Part shown: in pieces, positions 47,901-60,195 of the stretch
Numbering within the stretch: position 1 is the stretch's first letter
Layout of the letters: each line of letters begins with the position of its first letter
Assembly (NCBI GenBank): GCA_013398295.1
Contig: VZSF01011283.1
Coordinates: forward strand, 34,553-98,552
DNA: 64,000 nt
Source of the DNA: Chionis minor
Lineage: Eukaryota; Chordata; Aves; Charadriiformes; Chionididae
Direction of reading: 5' to 3'
Translations under genes and position numbers: made by a program
Notes under the pieces: generated by a model
Told to the model about the DNA's origin: nothing
Seen by the model: only the letters and a program-made list of their open reading frames with translations
The model's database searches: none

Positions 47901-50630
47901 AAAATGGAACATCAAATACACTCTTTGTTTTATTTTGTTTTGCTTCAGAAGAAAATCTTTAGTCCTGAAATGGTGCTCTCTGCAAGGTGGAAACAGAAAA
48001 AAGCTTGTCTTGTTTTCTTCTTTTTACCCTTGGATAGGCTGGATTGAACTGGATAAGTTTTGGGATTTGGTCTGTTTGTTGGGTTTTTTACTTTTTTTTT
48101 TTNTGTCACCATTGTGGGAACTGAGTTGCTGAGAAGAGAGAATTTGAAATAAGGGTAATGGGGCATCATAGCTTTTGCTGTGCTGGTTGACGCTCTGCAG
48201 AAAGGCTAGAAATGAACACTTTATGGAGCAATTTCACTTGACCCCTCTGCTTGACTTTTTTGTGAATTCAGCTCAATTTTCTCCAGCCTTCACCATATTT
48301 TATGGCATGGATAGTTTTTCCCTCCCCTGTGGAGCAAAGTAGGTCTCTTCTTACAAGAAATTAATTGCCTAGGATGAAGTGAAATGAGAAAAAAAATTCT
48401 TCCTGAGAACAGGTTGCTATTTCCCTCTTTATATATAAGTTTGGTGAATTTTAATTTGTGGCAAGTTTCTGCTGTTGCACAGCAACACCTTCACACACAA
48501 AGCACCCACCAGCTCTACAGAAATATAATGCTAATAAACCAGGAGCAGTGAAACTGACTAATAGGTGACCTAGAAGTTTACTTTCTAGTAGGGGCTGCCT
48601 GCCTGGTTGTTCTTTCTTCCACACTGCTGCCTAATTCTTTATCATGCCACCCCACCTGGACTTTTTCAGCCTTTTTATTTTAGCATGTAATGTTATGGTG
48701 GACATACAGTATAAATTTTAGGTACTGGTGGTTACAGGCTCTCAAAGACACTGCTAGACACAATATTTCTCTGTAACAGGCAAAAGAGTCTTTAAGGACC
48801 TGGAAGAGAAGCTAGTTCTGCTTGGTAAGGTGAGTAAACGAATGTATTGAGAATCACACTTCTCCCCCTGCTGATGAAAATATAGTTGCCAAAGTTGCAA
48901 AACACTGCCTCGCACCCAATAGATTGCCATTAATATGCTCTCCTTAAGGGTGCACAGCAGCACCAGGCAAACAGCCCATCCCAGAATGTGGTTTGACTCT
49001 TGATTAACGTCAGACAGTTAGGAATCCCAAGGGGAGCTTGTCTACAACATGGGTGGGTGAGTGTCTCATTTAGACATTGAGGCATGAGTTGGGTCCATGC
49101 ATGCCTCCTGTTATGTTCCCGTTGCTGCAGAGTACTTGTACACTTGACAAAATTGTAAGCAGTCAGTCAGAAGCCATCAGGAGAGATTTAAATCCTTCAT
49201 CTCCTTCTAGAGGACTTGTGCATTTGGCTGGCTGACAATGACCTGAAGTCAGATAACTGTCACAGTCCATCTGCAGTACACCAGTGTGGGTCAAATAATT
49301 TCCTAGCCACTGATCCTTCACCACTGACCTCATATGGCTTCTGCTCAGTAGCAGTAAAGCAGTAGTCCTATACCCTTCCCAGACATGAACTCCTCAGTTC
49401 CCTTCTGAGACTAGGCATGGGATTAGGTTGCATGCCTGCTATCTGCTATGCTCCTCCTGATGGCATGGCCCAATGACCGGAACCTTTATTTATCCTTCTC
49501 TTCTTTTCTTTGATGGCTTTTTTTTCCTCTGATGCTGTAGCTTCATCTTCCTCAAAGCAATAATGATCACTACAAAAGTAATATCTGTCCTTGTATTAGG
49601 ACAACCCTTTAGTAAATTTGAGATAGCCCTACTTCCACCTGTTTTGGGGAACTGGTTACATAGCTCCAAGAGGATGAACATCACTTAATGTTCAAAACAT
49701 TGCATGTACTCACCTGCACTTTTCTCAGCTAACTGCATCTGACTAAATTCCTGAATAGTCTTGTTGATGTTTCTCACTCACTTGAAAAGAAGTGGCTTGA
49801 AGAATACCTCTGAAGTATTAGTCAATTTTCTGCCTGTGATGGTTTTGCCTACACCACATTACTCTGTAAGCAATAGTTAAGTGTTGATTCCACAGGGCAA
49901 CGGTCACGCTCTAATACAGCTACATTCTCACAAAATTGAGTCCAATGGTGATGGAGATACAGTGTTAGTTCATGGCTGAGGACCTCAAACATGCCCCACC
50001 ACATCTGAAAAACTTTCACCGCTGGTTGTCCTGTGTCCTAAGCACAATTCAGTTCCACCAGAGTTTGCCTCCCAGAACCAGAACTACAGCCAAAGCAGTC
50101 ACAGTGGCAAGGGCTTCCAGTATTTCTCCATGCCAGCGGAAAACAGGCAGTATCAATCCTCTTGAGTGTTCTCCCAGAGTAGCTGCTGTAGGATTAAGAC
50201 CATTGCTGTCATTCCTCATACTCCACCTTGTGACACCTTTTTTGAACATTGAAGTTTGTCCAGAAGGTTAGACAGCTGCATTATGATGTCACTTGAAAAT
50301 GTGCAAGCAGAGGCAGAATAAGGCTTCTTTAAGTATGGAGTATAAGTAACAGACAGGAACATTAATACATCACCATCATCTGCCTGAAATGCAGAAGGTT
50401 AGTGTGGTGCTTCACAGATGGGGTCACAAGCAAGGAAGCAAAGGTTTGTGGGAGGGCTTCTTTGGGCAACTTCAACATATATGCATGACAGGGATAGTCA
50501 GGCCTTCAGACCAGGGGAGCTTCAGACTGCATGTAGTGAAGATGAGAAGCCTCAGCACTAACTGCATCAATCCAGCTACTGATCCAGTTCTATTCTACCG
50601 AACTCTTCACTCAAGAAGTAGCCGTAACTT
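44946..50630. other. Non-coding stretch, no gene recognised
   Basis: Unique-looking sequence with one unresolved base (N at 48103, inside a T run). An interval at 47265-47575 has good splice-site-like edges and is discussed as a finding. No open frame beyond about 100 codons and no known domain. Confidence 0.65.
48091..48103. repeat. T run ending in an unresolved base
   Basis: T11 followed by N at 48103. The ambiguity probably reflects homopolymer length uncertainty in the assembly. Confidence 0.9.
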
Positions 50631-50694
50631 CATAGAATCACAGAATCATCACCAGGGTTGGAAGGGACCTCTGGACACCATCTAGTCCAACCCC
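50631..50694 (-). mobile_element. CR1 LINE 3' terminus, minus strand
   Basis: 'catagaatcacagaatcatc' is the reverse complement of a double octamer, followed by 'ggttggaagggacctctgg' and 'catctagtccaacccc'. Only the last 65 or so bases of a CR1 are visible; the sequence beyond 50700 no longer looks like CR1. Either an extremely short insertion or the end of the older copy split by the insertion at 51062-53065. Confidence 0.88.
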
Positions 50695-51061
50695 TCAGTT
50701 CCTTAGAGGAATAACTTGTAACCATCTAATAGCCTGTTAGAGTGTGACAGAAGATAGATCAGACCACAATCCTTACCAGAAATTGCTAGATGAAGGGTTT
50801 GCTGGTGAGGACAGCAAAGAAGTGGCAAGCTTGACTTCTGTCACACCAGACTTTTCTCAGCACTTGAGTCTCCTGTGGTGTTTTGACAAGGGACACAATG
50901 ATGTTAGGATCCAGCAATTCCACCTCTCTCGTTCGGAAATGATGTTCAGTCAAAAGGAATCCATAGAAAGAAGACAATTGCATGTGCATGCCCTTCCCAT
51001 ATAAACTTCTGTCCTTCAAGCCAAACTTCTGTCCTCCTACCCAAAAATTTCAGCAGCATTG
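50695..51061. other. Unassigned sequence between two CR1 ends
   Basis: No CR1 motif recognised. It may be worn CR1 or unique sequence. The 86-codon and 77-codon open runs here overlap on opposite strands and have no recognised motif. Confidence 0.5.
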
Positions 51062-53065
51062 AAAATCATAGCTGCATATGATTACTTAGTTTGGAAGGCA
51101 AACTAGGATTGGGTTTCTGTGGACACGTCAAGTTAAAGTCTTTAGTAGCTCCAGGGATGGAGATCATGGAGATTACACAATCTCTTTAGGAAATCTGTTC
51201 CAGCATCTGATCGCTCTCACTGTGAAATTTTATTTCTTTCACTTCAGCAGGAATTTCCCTTGTTGGAATTTGTTTCTTGTCCTTTTCCTGGGCACCTCAG
51301 AGTTCAGCACAGACTTCTCTATAATCTCATTTTAGTTAATGGAAGACTTTAAGTTGCCCTTCCTCTTCTCCCAGCTAAACAAATCAGGCTTTCTACAATC
51401 TTACCTATAAAGTGGTTACCTTTCACTACTATGTGTTGCTGACTTACTTTGTCCTTGCTGTCCATCAGGACCAAGTTCTTTTTAGCAAGTCTTTTAGTCA
51501 GTCCCCAGCCTGTTCTGTTTCAGGGTGTTCCAAATGTGTTCCAAATGCAGAATGAAGCATTTGCCCCTACTGAATTTCAGGAAGCTTCTGTCTGACCATT
51601 CCTCCAGTTTGTCAAGGTCCTTCTGAATGACAATGTACTCTGATGTTTCAAGTTCTATACATGATTTACCATCACCTGCAAACTTAGAAAGAGTTCATTC
51701 TGACCCATTGCTGAGGCCATTAATGAAAATACTACACAACATCTGCCCCATTGTTGACCCTGAAGGATCATAGCCGGTAACCGGCTGTCATCTAGTCTTT
51801 GAACAGCTGACACCGAGGGGGAACTCAGCGGTCTGGGTAGTTTTTCCCATGGTTTTTAAGTCATCCATTGAAACCATATTTCTCTATAAAGATGTTATCA
51901 GAAACTGTCAAAAGCATCGCTAAAGTCAAGGTGAGTAACATCTAGTGTTCTCCCGTCATCTGTAGTCAGCTGTATATCATCAGAGAAAGCAATCCGTTTT
52001 GTTGAGATAACTTGTCCTTGGTAAATCCATGCTGGCTGTTCCCAGTGATCTTGTTCTTCCTATGCCTGGGCATGGCTTCCAGGATGGTTTGCTCCATAAT
52101 CTTTCCAGAGACTGAGGACAGGCCTACACCTCCTTCAATCTTTTCCCCCCTCCTTTTCTTAAAAAAGCAGGTTTGCTGCTTGTCTTTTTGTGATCTTAAG
52201 GAGCCTTTTTGATCAACATGATCTTTCAAAGACGATAAGACAGTAGCCTTGTAAACACATTGGTCAGCACACTCGGCAACTTTGGAAGTACCCCATTAGG
52301 ACCCACAGGCTGTGCATGTTGACTTTGTTTAAGTGGTCCTTATCTCAGTCTACATCTGCTGTAGATAACACTACTCCCTCTCCCTCCTCCCCAGACTCTA
52401 CCCTGAACACAAAACTCTGGGAAGCTGCAGAGAAGAATTTGTCAGTAAAATGGGGCTCTCCAGATACATTGACAGTTTCAATTTCAGACAAGTTTTGGCC
52501 TTCCAGATCCTCTCTGCATGCTGCTCTTCTGTATTCTTCCTGGATTGTTTGTCCCCATTTTCACCTTCTGTAAGTTTGCTTTTCTTGTTTGGGCTCAGTC
52601 AGAAATTCCCACTGCAGCCAGGCCACCTTCCTGCTGCACTTGCTCATTTTCCTGTGAATTGGAATGGACCATTCTTGGGTTTTAAGAGGCTGTCTTAGAA
52701 GACCAGCTAGCTCTTCCAGGCCTTTTGCTGTGGTAGGCTGCCTCTCAAGCAATCTTTCTATCAGTTCCCTGAACAAGCTGAAGTATTCTTTCATGAAGTG
52801 CAGGGTAGTAATATTGCGGCTTGCCTTCTTCAAATCGCTTGGGAACTTGCATGCTACCACCTTATGATCACTGAAGCTTTCATCGTAAGACTGCTTTCAT
52901 TTTCCTGATCATTTGTTCTCTACCCTTGAGCAGCATACAAAGCAGAACATCTTTTCTGTGGGCTTGTCCAATACATCCATGCATAAATTATCCCTAGCAA
53001 TTCCAGAAACATCCTGAAATGTTTGTGTCCACCAATGTTCCCCTCCAGGCACATGCTGAGTTGCT
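51062..53065 (-). mobile_element. Long CR1 LINE copy with decayed ORF2
   Basis: On the minus strand this reads collinearly through CR1 ORF2. The C-terminal part of the endonuclease lies at about 52900-53060. The linker at 52561-52860 is still open and encodes a TLHF..YFSLFRELIERL stretch, where CR1 has TLDFRRANFxLFRDLL. The GPDG region lies near 52290. An open run at 51966-52229 includes GKIMEQTILEAM and SQHGFTK, matching the RT motif region VPGKVMEQxIL..SQHGF. The catalytic YLDFSKAFD region follows near 51900-51930, then ADD-side sequence near 51660-51690. C-terminal motifs (EKRRLRGDL; FTVRVTEHWNRLP) lie near 51370 and 51190-51220. The 3' end is about 51062, with a worn octamer. Stops and frameshifts break the frame throughout, so it is a dead copy. 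The ORF2 N-terminus and ORF1 are missing. Confidence 0.85.
51525..51546. repeat. Two-copy 11-bp tandem duplication inside CR1
   Basis: The unit gtgttccaaat occurs twice head to tail without mismatch. It postdates or accompanies decay of the surrounding CR1. Confidence 0.85.
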
Positions 53066-53210
53066 CCCCAGCTAGGCAGTCCCTAGCCTGCATTGTTGCA
53101 AGAGGCTATTCCTTCCTGGGTGCAGGACTTTGCATTTTTTCTTATTGAATTTCATAAGGTTCTTGTTGGTTTATTCCTGCAGCCTGCATAGGCCCTTCTG
53201 AAAAGCAAAT
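53066..53210 (-). mobile_element. Second CR1 fragment (RT C-terminal part)
   Basis: 'gctccccagctaggcagtcc', 'cctgggtgcaggactttgca' and 'ttattgaatttcataaggtt' are the antisense of the CR1 segment encoding NLMKFNKxKCxVLHLG. They are followed by 'ctgcagcctgcataggccct', antisense of the LDRLxxW part. This segment belongs downstream of the RT core, yet here it lies on the 5' side of the long copy, next to its endonuclease part. It is therefore a separate insertion in the same orientation and not a continuation. No CR1 3' end is attached to it. Confidence 0.75.
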
Positions 53211-54670
53211 ACTTTTGCTTCAGAGGTACGTGCTTTCCTACTCACATGGTACAGAAATCTTCTACTAGCCATGGCTACTGCCTCCCTACACATGCACACA
53301 TAACCTGTTGTCACCCTCCTTCCAAAGCAGTTGAAATGGAGATAATGGTAAGGCAATTCCGTATGTTCTGATCACATATGACTTCATTAGCACACTTCTT
53401 CCTGCAAAAATACTCTTCAGATAATGAAATCTTGTTCTCAAACAAATAAGTCATTATTTTACGAAAAAGCAGTGTAGAGGAAGGGGATTTCATTTTACCA
53501 ATTTTTTATTGTTCACTTTTTCTGAGAGAAAAAGAAAAGGAAAACAGCAAAATGACAAGGAAAAATAAAAGAAAAGCAATTGTTCTATTTCAAAGCCAGT
53601 GAAAATTAGACTAAGCAGTAGTAGAAGCCAAATGGAAATCATAATACTTCCATTTCCCTGGCTGCTCAGACATGTGTAATAGGCTTGGCAAAGTGTCAAG
53701 GAAAACTGGGGCCAAGCTGCGGTGTGTCTAGGAGAATCAAAAGGCTGCTTGTTAAGAGAAGCAGATTTCAACACAGCTCAGAGGAGAAAAGTCTGAAGCT
53801 CATCTGCTGCTTACTCCTTACGAAGAGGACAGAGGAGGGTTAAACACATACAATGCAAGGACACTTTTCAGTTTTGGAAGGAAAACAAACACAGTAGTGC
53901 AGTCTTCCTAGGTGTGTTTTGTTTCTTTTGGTTTAGCATAGTATGCTTTAAGCCAAAAGTACAAGGCAAAATTAAAAGCATGAGCAGGATAACTAGCTTT
54001 AAGAGCTGTGAAATGTGGACTCAGCCAGGTCATGGTGAAACACAGACTATGTAATAGCACCTGAAACAGAAGTCAGAAAACCCACTGTGAGTCCAATTCT
54101 CTTATAGAAGGCATCTGTCAGAAATTAAATTGGCAGAAGCTGCCAGGTGTTTTGTAGTGCTTGCATAATCCAAGGAAAGAAACAGGACAAAGGACAGACC
54201 CAGAAAGTTAACGAATTTACTTTACTTTTGAGGGAATCCCCAGGCTGATAGCTTTGCGCTTGATTTTTAGTCTGGAGGATCTGAGTCCCAGTGCCTCATC
54301 GCTGATGTAGTTTAACTTCGGGAGCAGAGGGACAGTGTTTTTATTTCATCTGTCACAGAACCTCCCTCCACTTTTTCCAGGATTACTGCAATAGCATTGC
54401 CTTTGTTCACACTCTTCATGAAAGGATGCTGCAAATGTCAAAAGGCACTTGAAGAAAGTCACAGAAATGACCCAGTGGCAGTGACACAATGGGAATCTTA
54501 AGGATCTGAACAACTCTGTTTTACCTGAGAAGGCAAAGACGCAGAAGCAGCTTCCCACCTGGGAAATCCCTTGTTGCATACATTGCTGCCCAAAACTGAG
54601 GTGATATACTAGGGGAAGGATGATAGTTTATCTAGTTACTCCACTCTTTCCTTCACATACCCAGTGGTGA

Positions 54671-54690
54671 CAGTGGGTCACAGTGGGTCA
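54671..54690. repeat. Two-copy 10-bp tandem duplication
   Basis: cagtgggtca occurs twice without mismatch; the preceding 'ccagtggtga' looks like a third, degenerate copy. Confidence 0.85.
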
Positions 54691-55568
54691 GTCAATGACA
54701 TGTTATTAGGATCTCTTAATAAGGATGGATGCATGGAAAAAAGTTTTCACGATACAGCTAAATAGGAAGTACCATCAGGAATAGATTAACTTTGGTGGTT
54801 GAGGGTAACCTTGCCATTTTCTAGCGATAAGGTCAGCTAAATGTTAAAGTAGCTTATGGGACGAAGAAGTGGGATTGTCTTTGAAGTTAGATTAGATACA
54901 TTTTAGAAATATATATTATTTGTTTGGGGTTTTTTTCTAACCCATTTGGAGGGGAGAAAAAAAGTTTCTGAATATTTCAGAGGTCAGAATAAATAGTCAA
55001 AGGAGTAGTCCTTCAGTGCTTAGCGGATGGGAACCTAAGACCCATGCCAGATGATTTAGGTTTGTTTTAGAAGCCAGTTTAGAATTATTACTATGGACAT
55101 AGTCAAGAACCAGTACAATACAGTTCACACAGCAAAGCAGTGACTTCTAGCTGGTCCTGGACAGAAGATACTGATTGGGACACCAGGCCAACACAGACCA
55201 CATCTGTTCTCTGTAATGTTCTTTTGTCAGGCTCTATAATACCACACCTTGGACCCAATTCTGTCCTACTGTTTTCTAATGTCTTCTACCATTTTGAGTT
55301 TGAGTTCTCCTCTTCTTCTGACCTCTCACACCTGAGAGACTTTACTCAAAATACCCGCTATGGTATTTTAAGAAAGCAGTTCCTGATCACTGTTCTGTCA
55401 GAGTGAGAGAAAGCCTTCTTTCTGTTCAAAAAGCATTGCCATTTGAGTATGAAGAAAACGGTTGTCTTGGTATAAGAAAAATTGCAGGTGTTTGCAAATG
55501 AGTTGCTGAAAACTTGCAAAGAGGGGAAAGGAGGAAGAAAACAGATACTGTCTTTCCCTTTATGCCCG

Positions 55569-55612
55569 CCTTCCCTTCCTCTCTTCTCTCCCCTTCTCCC
55601 TTCCTCTCTTTT
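55569..55612. repeat. 44-base pure pyrimidine tract
   Basis: No purine interrupts the tract on the plus strand. A purine-rich run (about 55516-55541) lies just upstream on the same strand, so the region could form intramolecular duplex or triplex structures. Function is not implied. Confidence 0.85.
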
Positions 55613-58600
55613 GGATTATTTGGTGTATAAACAGCTTTTATTATGAACTTTGCTGGAACGTTAAAATTGTTTTTGCACCTTGCTTGAAACATAACAACCT
55701 TCCAAAAGAAAAGACTGCAAAACCCACAGGAAACTGAGGAGGTATTGTGGCTTGCCTTTAAGTTTGAAATTCTGACTTCTGTTGTAATATGCCATTTGTT
55801 AGTACCTTTATTTAATAAGCAGACAACTCATGTTTGGGAGTGACCTCAAAGGTGAAGCTCTGTGCAGAGGGTGTTACGCTGGTCTTTTCTCAGGGTGTGA
55901 GAAGTGATTGCAGTGAGGTCTGCAGCAGAAAGGACAGGTCACTTCTTCCTTAATGACAGCACAAGAAACTTCTGCTGCCTAGGAATCTGATGAGTCTGCT
56001 AAACTACAAATCCAAGAAAAGCCAGGTGAATGCCCTTGATCAGTTGTCCACTGTAACCCCTTCACAAAACTCCAGCAGCTGAAAAGAAGCCTAATTGAAC
56101 TAATACCCTAAAGAAGAAGAGAACTGCCAGCACTGCAGTCTGCTGTGACACAGCTACTCCTGGCTGTGCAATGGCTTCCAGAGGATCTACTGCTGGGACC
56201 CTGGCAGGGTGCTTTAATCCCCATCTGAGCTTTTGTGAATTAGCATGTAAGTTGCTGAACCTCACTTGTATTCCATTGCCTCTTCACTATGCGAGCTCAT
56301 TTTAGGGTGAACAGGAAAGCCAAGCTTCTTAAATAGAAGAGAACTAAACAGAGAAATCTAGGACCTGTTGGTCTACAGAAGCCACAATTTCTACCTTACC
56401 TCTCTCTTTTCTTAAATTACATCCAGACTCCCATTTGCATCCACTGCAAAGAAGGGTTCCTGGTGTAAAACTAAACAGTGCTAGGTGGCCCATATTTATG
56501 CCACCAAGGGCTAGCTCCAGCTGCAGTGCACCAGCCACAGCCACACTGCATAGGACCTGTCTCTAGCCCGTGTATCTCTCGTCTGCCTGGGCTGGCATAT
56601 GACTGCACCGCAGCATTTCTCAGAAGACCCACATTGCACACTTTGTCATTCCCATGATAAGGCATTACCCACCCATACCGCACCTACTTTTGGTGCTTCT
56701 GGCAATGCTGTATTTGCTCTTTGGACCAGGCAGACTCTCCTGTGTGGCTTCTTCTTTGACCCAGACAAACGCAGATGTAACCTGCTCAAGGTATCATACT
56801 ACATGCCTGGATAATTTGTCTGTGGACAAGGACAAGACTGCTATCAGAAACAAGGGATGTCAGACCAGATCACTGAAATTAGATGACATACTGCCTCATT
56901 CCTCCCCCCCACCAGTTTATTTTGCACAGGTAACCTGCAAAAAATAGACTTTTACAAATGTTCCTAAATGTCACCTTTGTTAATAATAAGCTGGACTGCA
57001 ACTCCATCTCTAGACGTTCACCCAGGTTTGTCAGCATGGAATATCCTGGCTCAGAGCTGATAATTCTGTGATGAGAGATGAGGCGGAAAAATGCAAGGTG
57101 AATCTGAAGGAAGAAGCTATACTATAGCTAAACTATAATCCTCTTTGCGTATTTCTCAGGTCCAAATTCCACATGTGCATAATTTACGTCAACACAAGAG
57201 GCAGCAAAAGAAAGGAAGAGATAAATAATTTATAATAATAAACGATGATCACTGCATGTCTTAAATATCCTTCCTCATGCACATGGTTACAGACTGAATT
57301 TACTCAAAACCAATTCAAGGCCTGGCACAAATTGTTATTTATCACTCTGAGGGTATTGTCCCCTCCCCCAGACTGTAACAAAAGTCTGCTTGATAGGGAG
57401 CTGCTGTTTACATCCAGCCTGTGCTAGGCATCGTCCTCTAAATCCACGCATACACAAAAGAATCCCCACAGTCTGGAACAGTGAACTTTGTGTTTATTCT
57501 AAACACACACGTACAACTATTTACACTGGAGAAATCCTTTAGTAGACAATAGCTACAGGTAACATCCAGCTTTACTATGGATGGGCAGGAGAGAAGGTAT
57601 CGAGTTTAAATGCATGCTGTTTTCTCCTGTAGTTTCTGAGTGCTATAAAGACCCTTGGGGTGTACTTGAATGAAAATCTGCAACGTTATTCTGTATCATA
57701 TCTTGAGTGAGAAGAGCTAGAAGGCCATCAGGGCTGGTAACAGTGCTGTCTTGGCTGTAGACTTCTCTCCAACTGAATGTCCTGGTGATCTTTGATAGAG
57801 TCACCACTTCAGATACAATACAAAATTTTGATCTGCAGTTTTTCCTCTGTTGGGTTTTTTTTTCTCCTTCGCTTTCCTTCCTTCCCTCTCCCTAATAGAA
57901 AATGACACATTTGTTTCTGTCTAAAATTAGTATATTGTCTGTGTGTTTCCTTCCTCTCTCCCTGCTTAAAATCTGCATTCTCAGATTAGGACTGGCATGA
58001 TCTAATTAAGACAGATATAAGAGAGAGAGAATGCTCCAGAGGAAGGCTAGAGTAGGAGTAACAGGAGGAGAATTGTGATTTATTTTTTTTTTCATTCCTG
58101 CTCAGGCATAATCTTAAAAGACATGAAGCAACACACATGCCTACTCAAACAAGTTGTTAGCAAACTAATCGTGCATTACAAGACAGCAGAGCCACACTGT
58201 GCTCATTATACACTGTTTAAAGATGGTTTTAGTGCAGTCAGAAGGCAAATCAAACATGCCTAGACATAAGGTTGAACGGGGAAGATTGCCTCTTTCCTTA
58301 CAAGAGGCATAGGAGAAGTCGTTTACTTTGGCATCAGTCTGTCTTCAAGAAAGACCGGGATACTGAGCCTGAATTGCCTATCATCTGCTCAACTCAAAGG
58401 GGCCCTTGAATAAGAGACTCCTTTTCTTAGTTTTCTAGAAAAGAACAGGAAGAAGAATTTTCTCAACCAATCCTTGTGCCTAGATAAAATGGCAGGCAAG
58501 AAATGGCTAAAGGCAGTTGCCCATGCTGGTAATGGATATTTGCAACAAAAAACAGCTTTAAGGTGAACAAAAGTAGGAGATAGTTTGAATAGTATATCCA

Positions 58601-60094
58601 GGGAGAACTTCCATCATTATTAAACACAGGTTCAACATGTGTGGGAAGCAAAGGGTTGGATTGGCCGTATATATGATTACATCGCATGTATGAATATTTA
58701 TGATAAGAGGCTGAAAGACAGGTCTTTTATTTCAGAAGATCCTTCTATTCTAAAACTAACAGTTTATGTATATGAAAGACTCAAACAGATTTGTCCATGA
58801 ACAGTGGACTTCATGTCCAGCCCTTGTGATACAGCTATTTTCTTCATTTCAGCAGGATAAAATTAATTTTATAGATTTGTATGACCTTGTACTAGAACTA
58901 CTTCAGCCATAAGAAGTTTTAGAATCTCTTTGAAAAAAAAGTTAAATTTATCATAGCTGTTTTGCAAGTATTTGATAAGTGAGATTTGGGTTTTGCCACT
59001 CCAGGTAGCATTGTTATCCTACACAAGGATGTTCATAATCAAAGAGCTCGGTTTTATTCTATTAAATTCAGTCATGAAAGAACTAGAAATTTCACTGTAA
59101 AATGTGGCTCCCTTAGATATCTTTCTATATATTCATTGCTGTATTTGTGCTGCTTTTGTAGTATACCCAGTGGAGACTACAAAGATCCCAAAGAGTCTTC
59201 CTGTAAACTGTATGATAAGGTGTGATTTGTCCCTGTAAATGTAGGCATTTAATGTTGTTTTAAACATTTTAGGCATGAAAAGCTTTTTTCAATATATACT
59301 TTTAAAATCAGACTGTCCTCTGTCCAAATATACACATCCCCACAACATTGGAATACGTAGATGTATTTTACACAAGGTATACGATGCAAACATCTGTGCT
59401 TACAGAGGCATTCCAGCAAATGGGCAAAGCACATGCAACATCTAGCCGTCTTATGCTGTGGTTTTTCTGTCTATGTATGCACTGCTAGTCAGGCCAGGAC
59501 CATGACTAGTCTATACAGACCTTGTCAGAAACAGTGAAATGGGAGACGAACTGGAGATAGAATTGCTGGGAGGGGTTGAGGTGTTCATCCTGGCTCAGTG
59601 TCCCTTCATAGCCTTTCCTTGGTATCCCAGCTGATAATCCTTGGCCTGATCAACGTGAGATTGGTCATGTAAAGCTACATCATGTGGGTCATTGACTGAT
59701 TTCTTGTATCTCCTACAGAGGCATGAAGAAAGGATAATACCAGGTGCTTGGTATCCTTTCTTGCATATGCACCTCTACTCAGACCTGCCTCATAGGAACC
59801 ACTCCTTTCTATTTACACAAAGGAGGGCAAATGCTGTTGTTGCTTTGATGGCTGCTCAGAAGGGACTAGTGCACCTGTGAGGAAGAGCCAAGGGAGAAAC
59901 CTAAGAGTCTGTGCTTGCTCAGCCTGTGCTGTGCATGTCTCCCTGAGGAAGTTATTGAGTGAGCTGAATACTTTTATCTGAGGCACAGTCATCCAACATG
60001 CTTCCTGCCCCATAAACAAGGGAGTAAGATATTTGTCCAGGGCTGAAAAATCCTGAAGGTAAACATAGATGCCTACATCAGGCACTTAAAATAC

Positions 60095-60195
60095 AGAATA
60101 GAAAGAACAGAATAGAATAGAATAGTTTAGTTCCAGTTGGAAGGGGCCTACAATGATCGTCTAGTCCAACCACCTAAATATGGAAGCTTGCAAGA
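60095..60195 (-). mobile_element. CR1-type 3' end with AGAAT expansion
   Basis: An imperfect AGAAT pentamer run (60095-60126) is followed by 'agttccagttggaagggg', 'cctacaatgatcgtctagtc' and 'caaccacc', the usual antisense start of a CR1-type 3' end. The pentamer run probably grew by slippage from the terminal octamer. Beyond about 60195 the match is lost. Confidence 0.7.

Larger units (their letters stand above)
53211..60094. other. Non-coding stretch, no gene recognised
   Basis: Unique-looking sequence with a 10-bp tandem pair at 54671-54690, a 44-base pure pyrimidine tract at 55569-55612 and a short GA run near 58021. Open runs are below 100 codons and carry no recognised motif. Confidence 0.65.
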
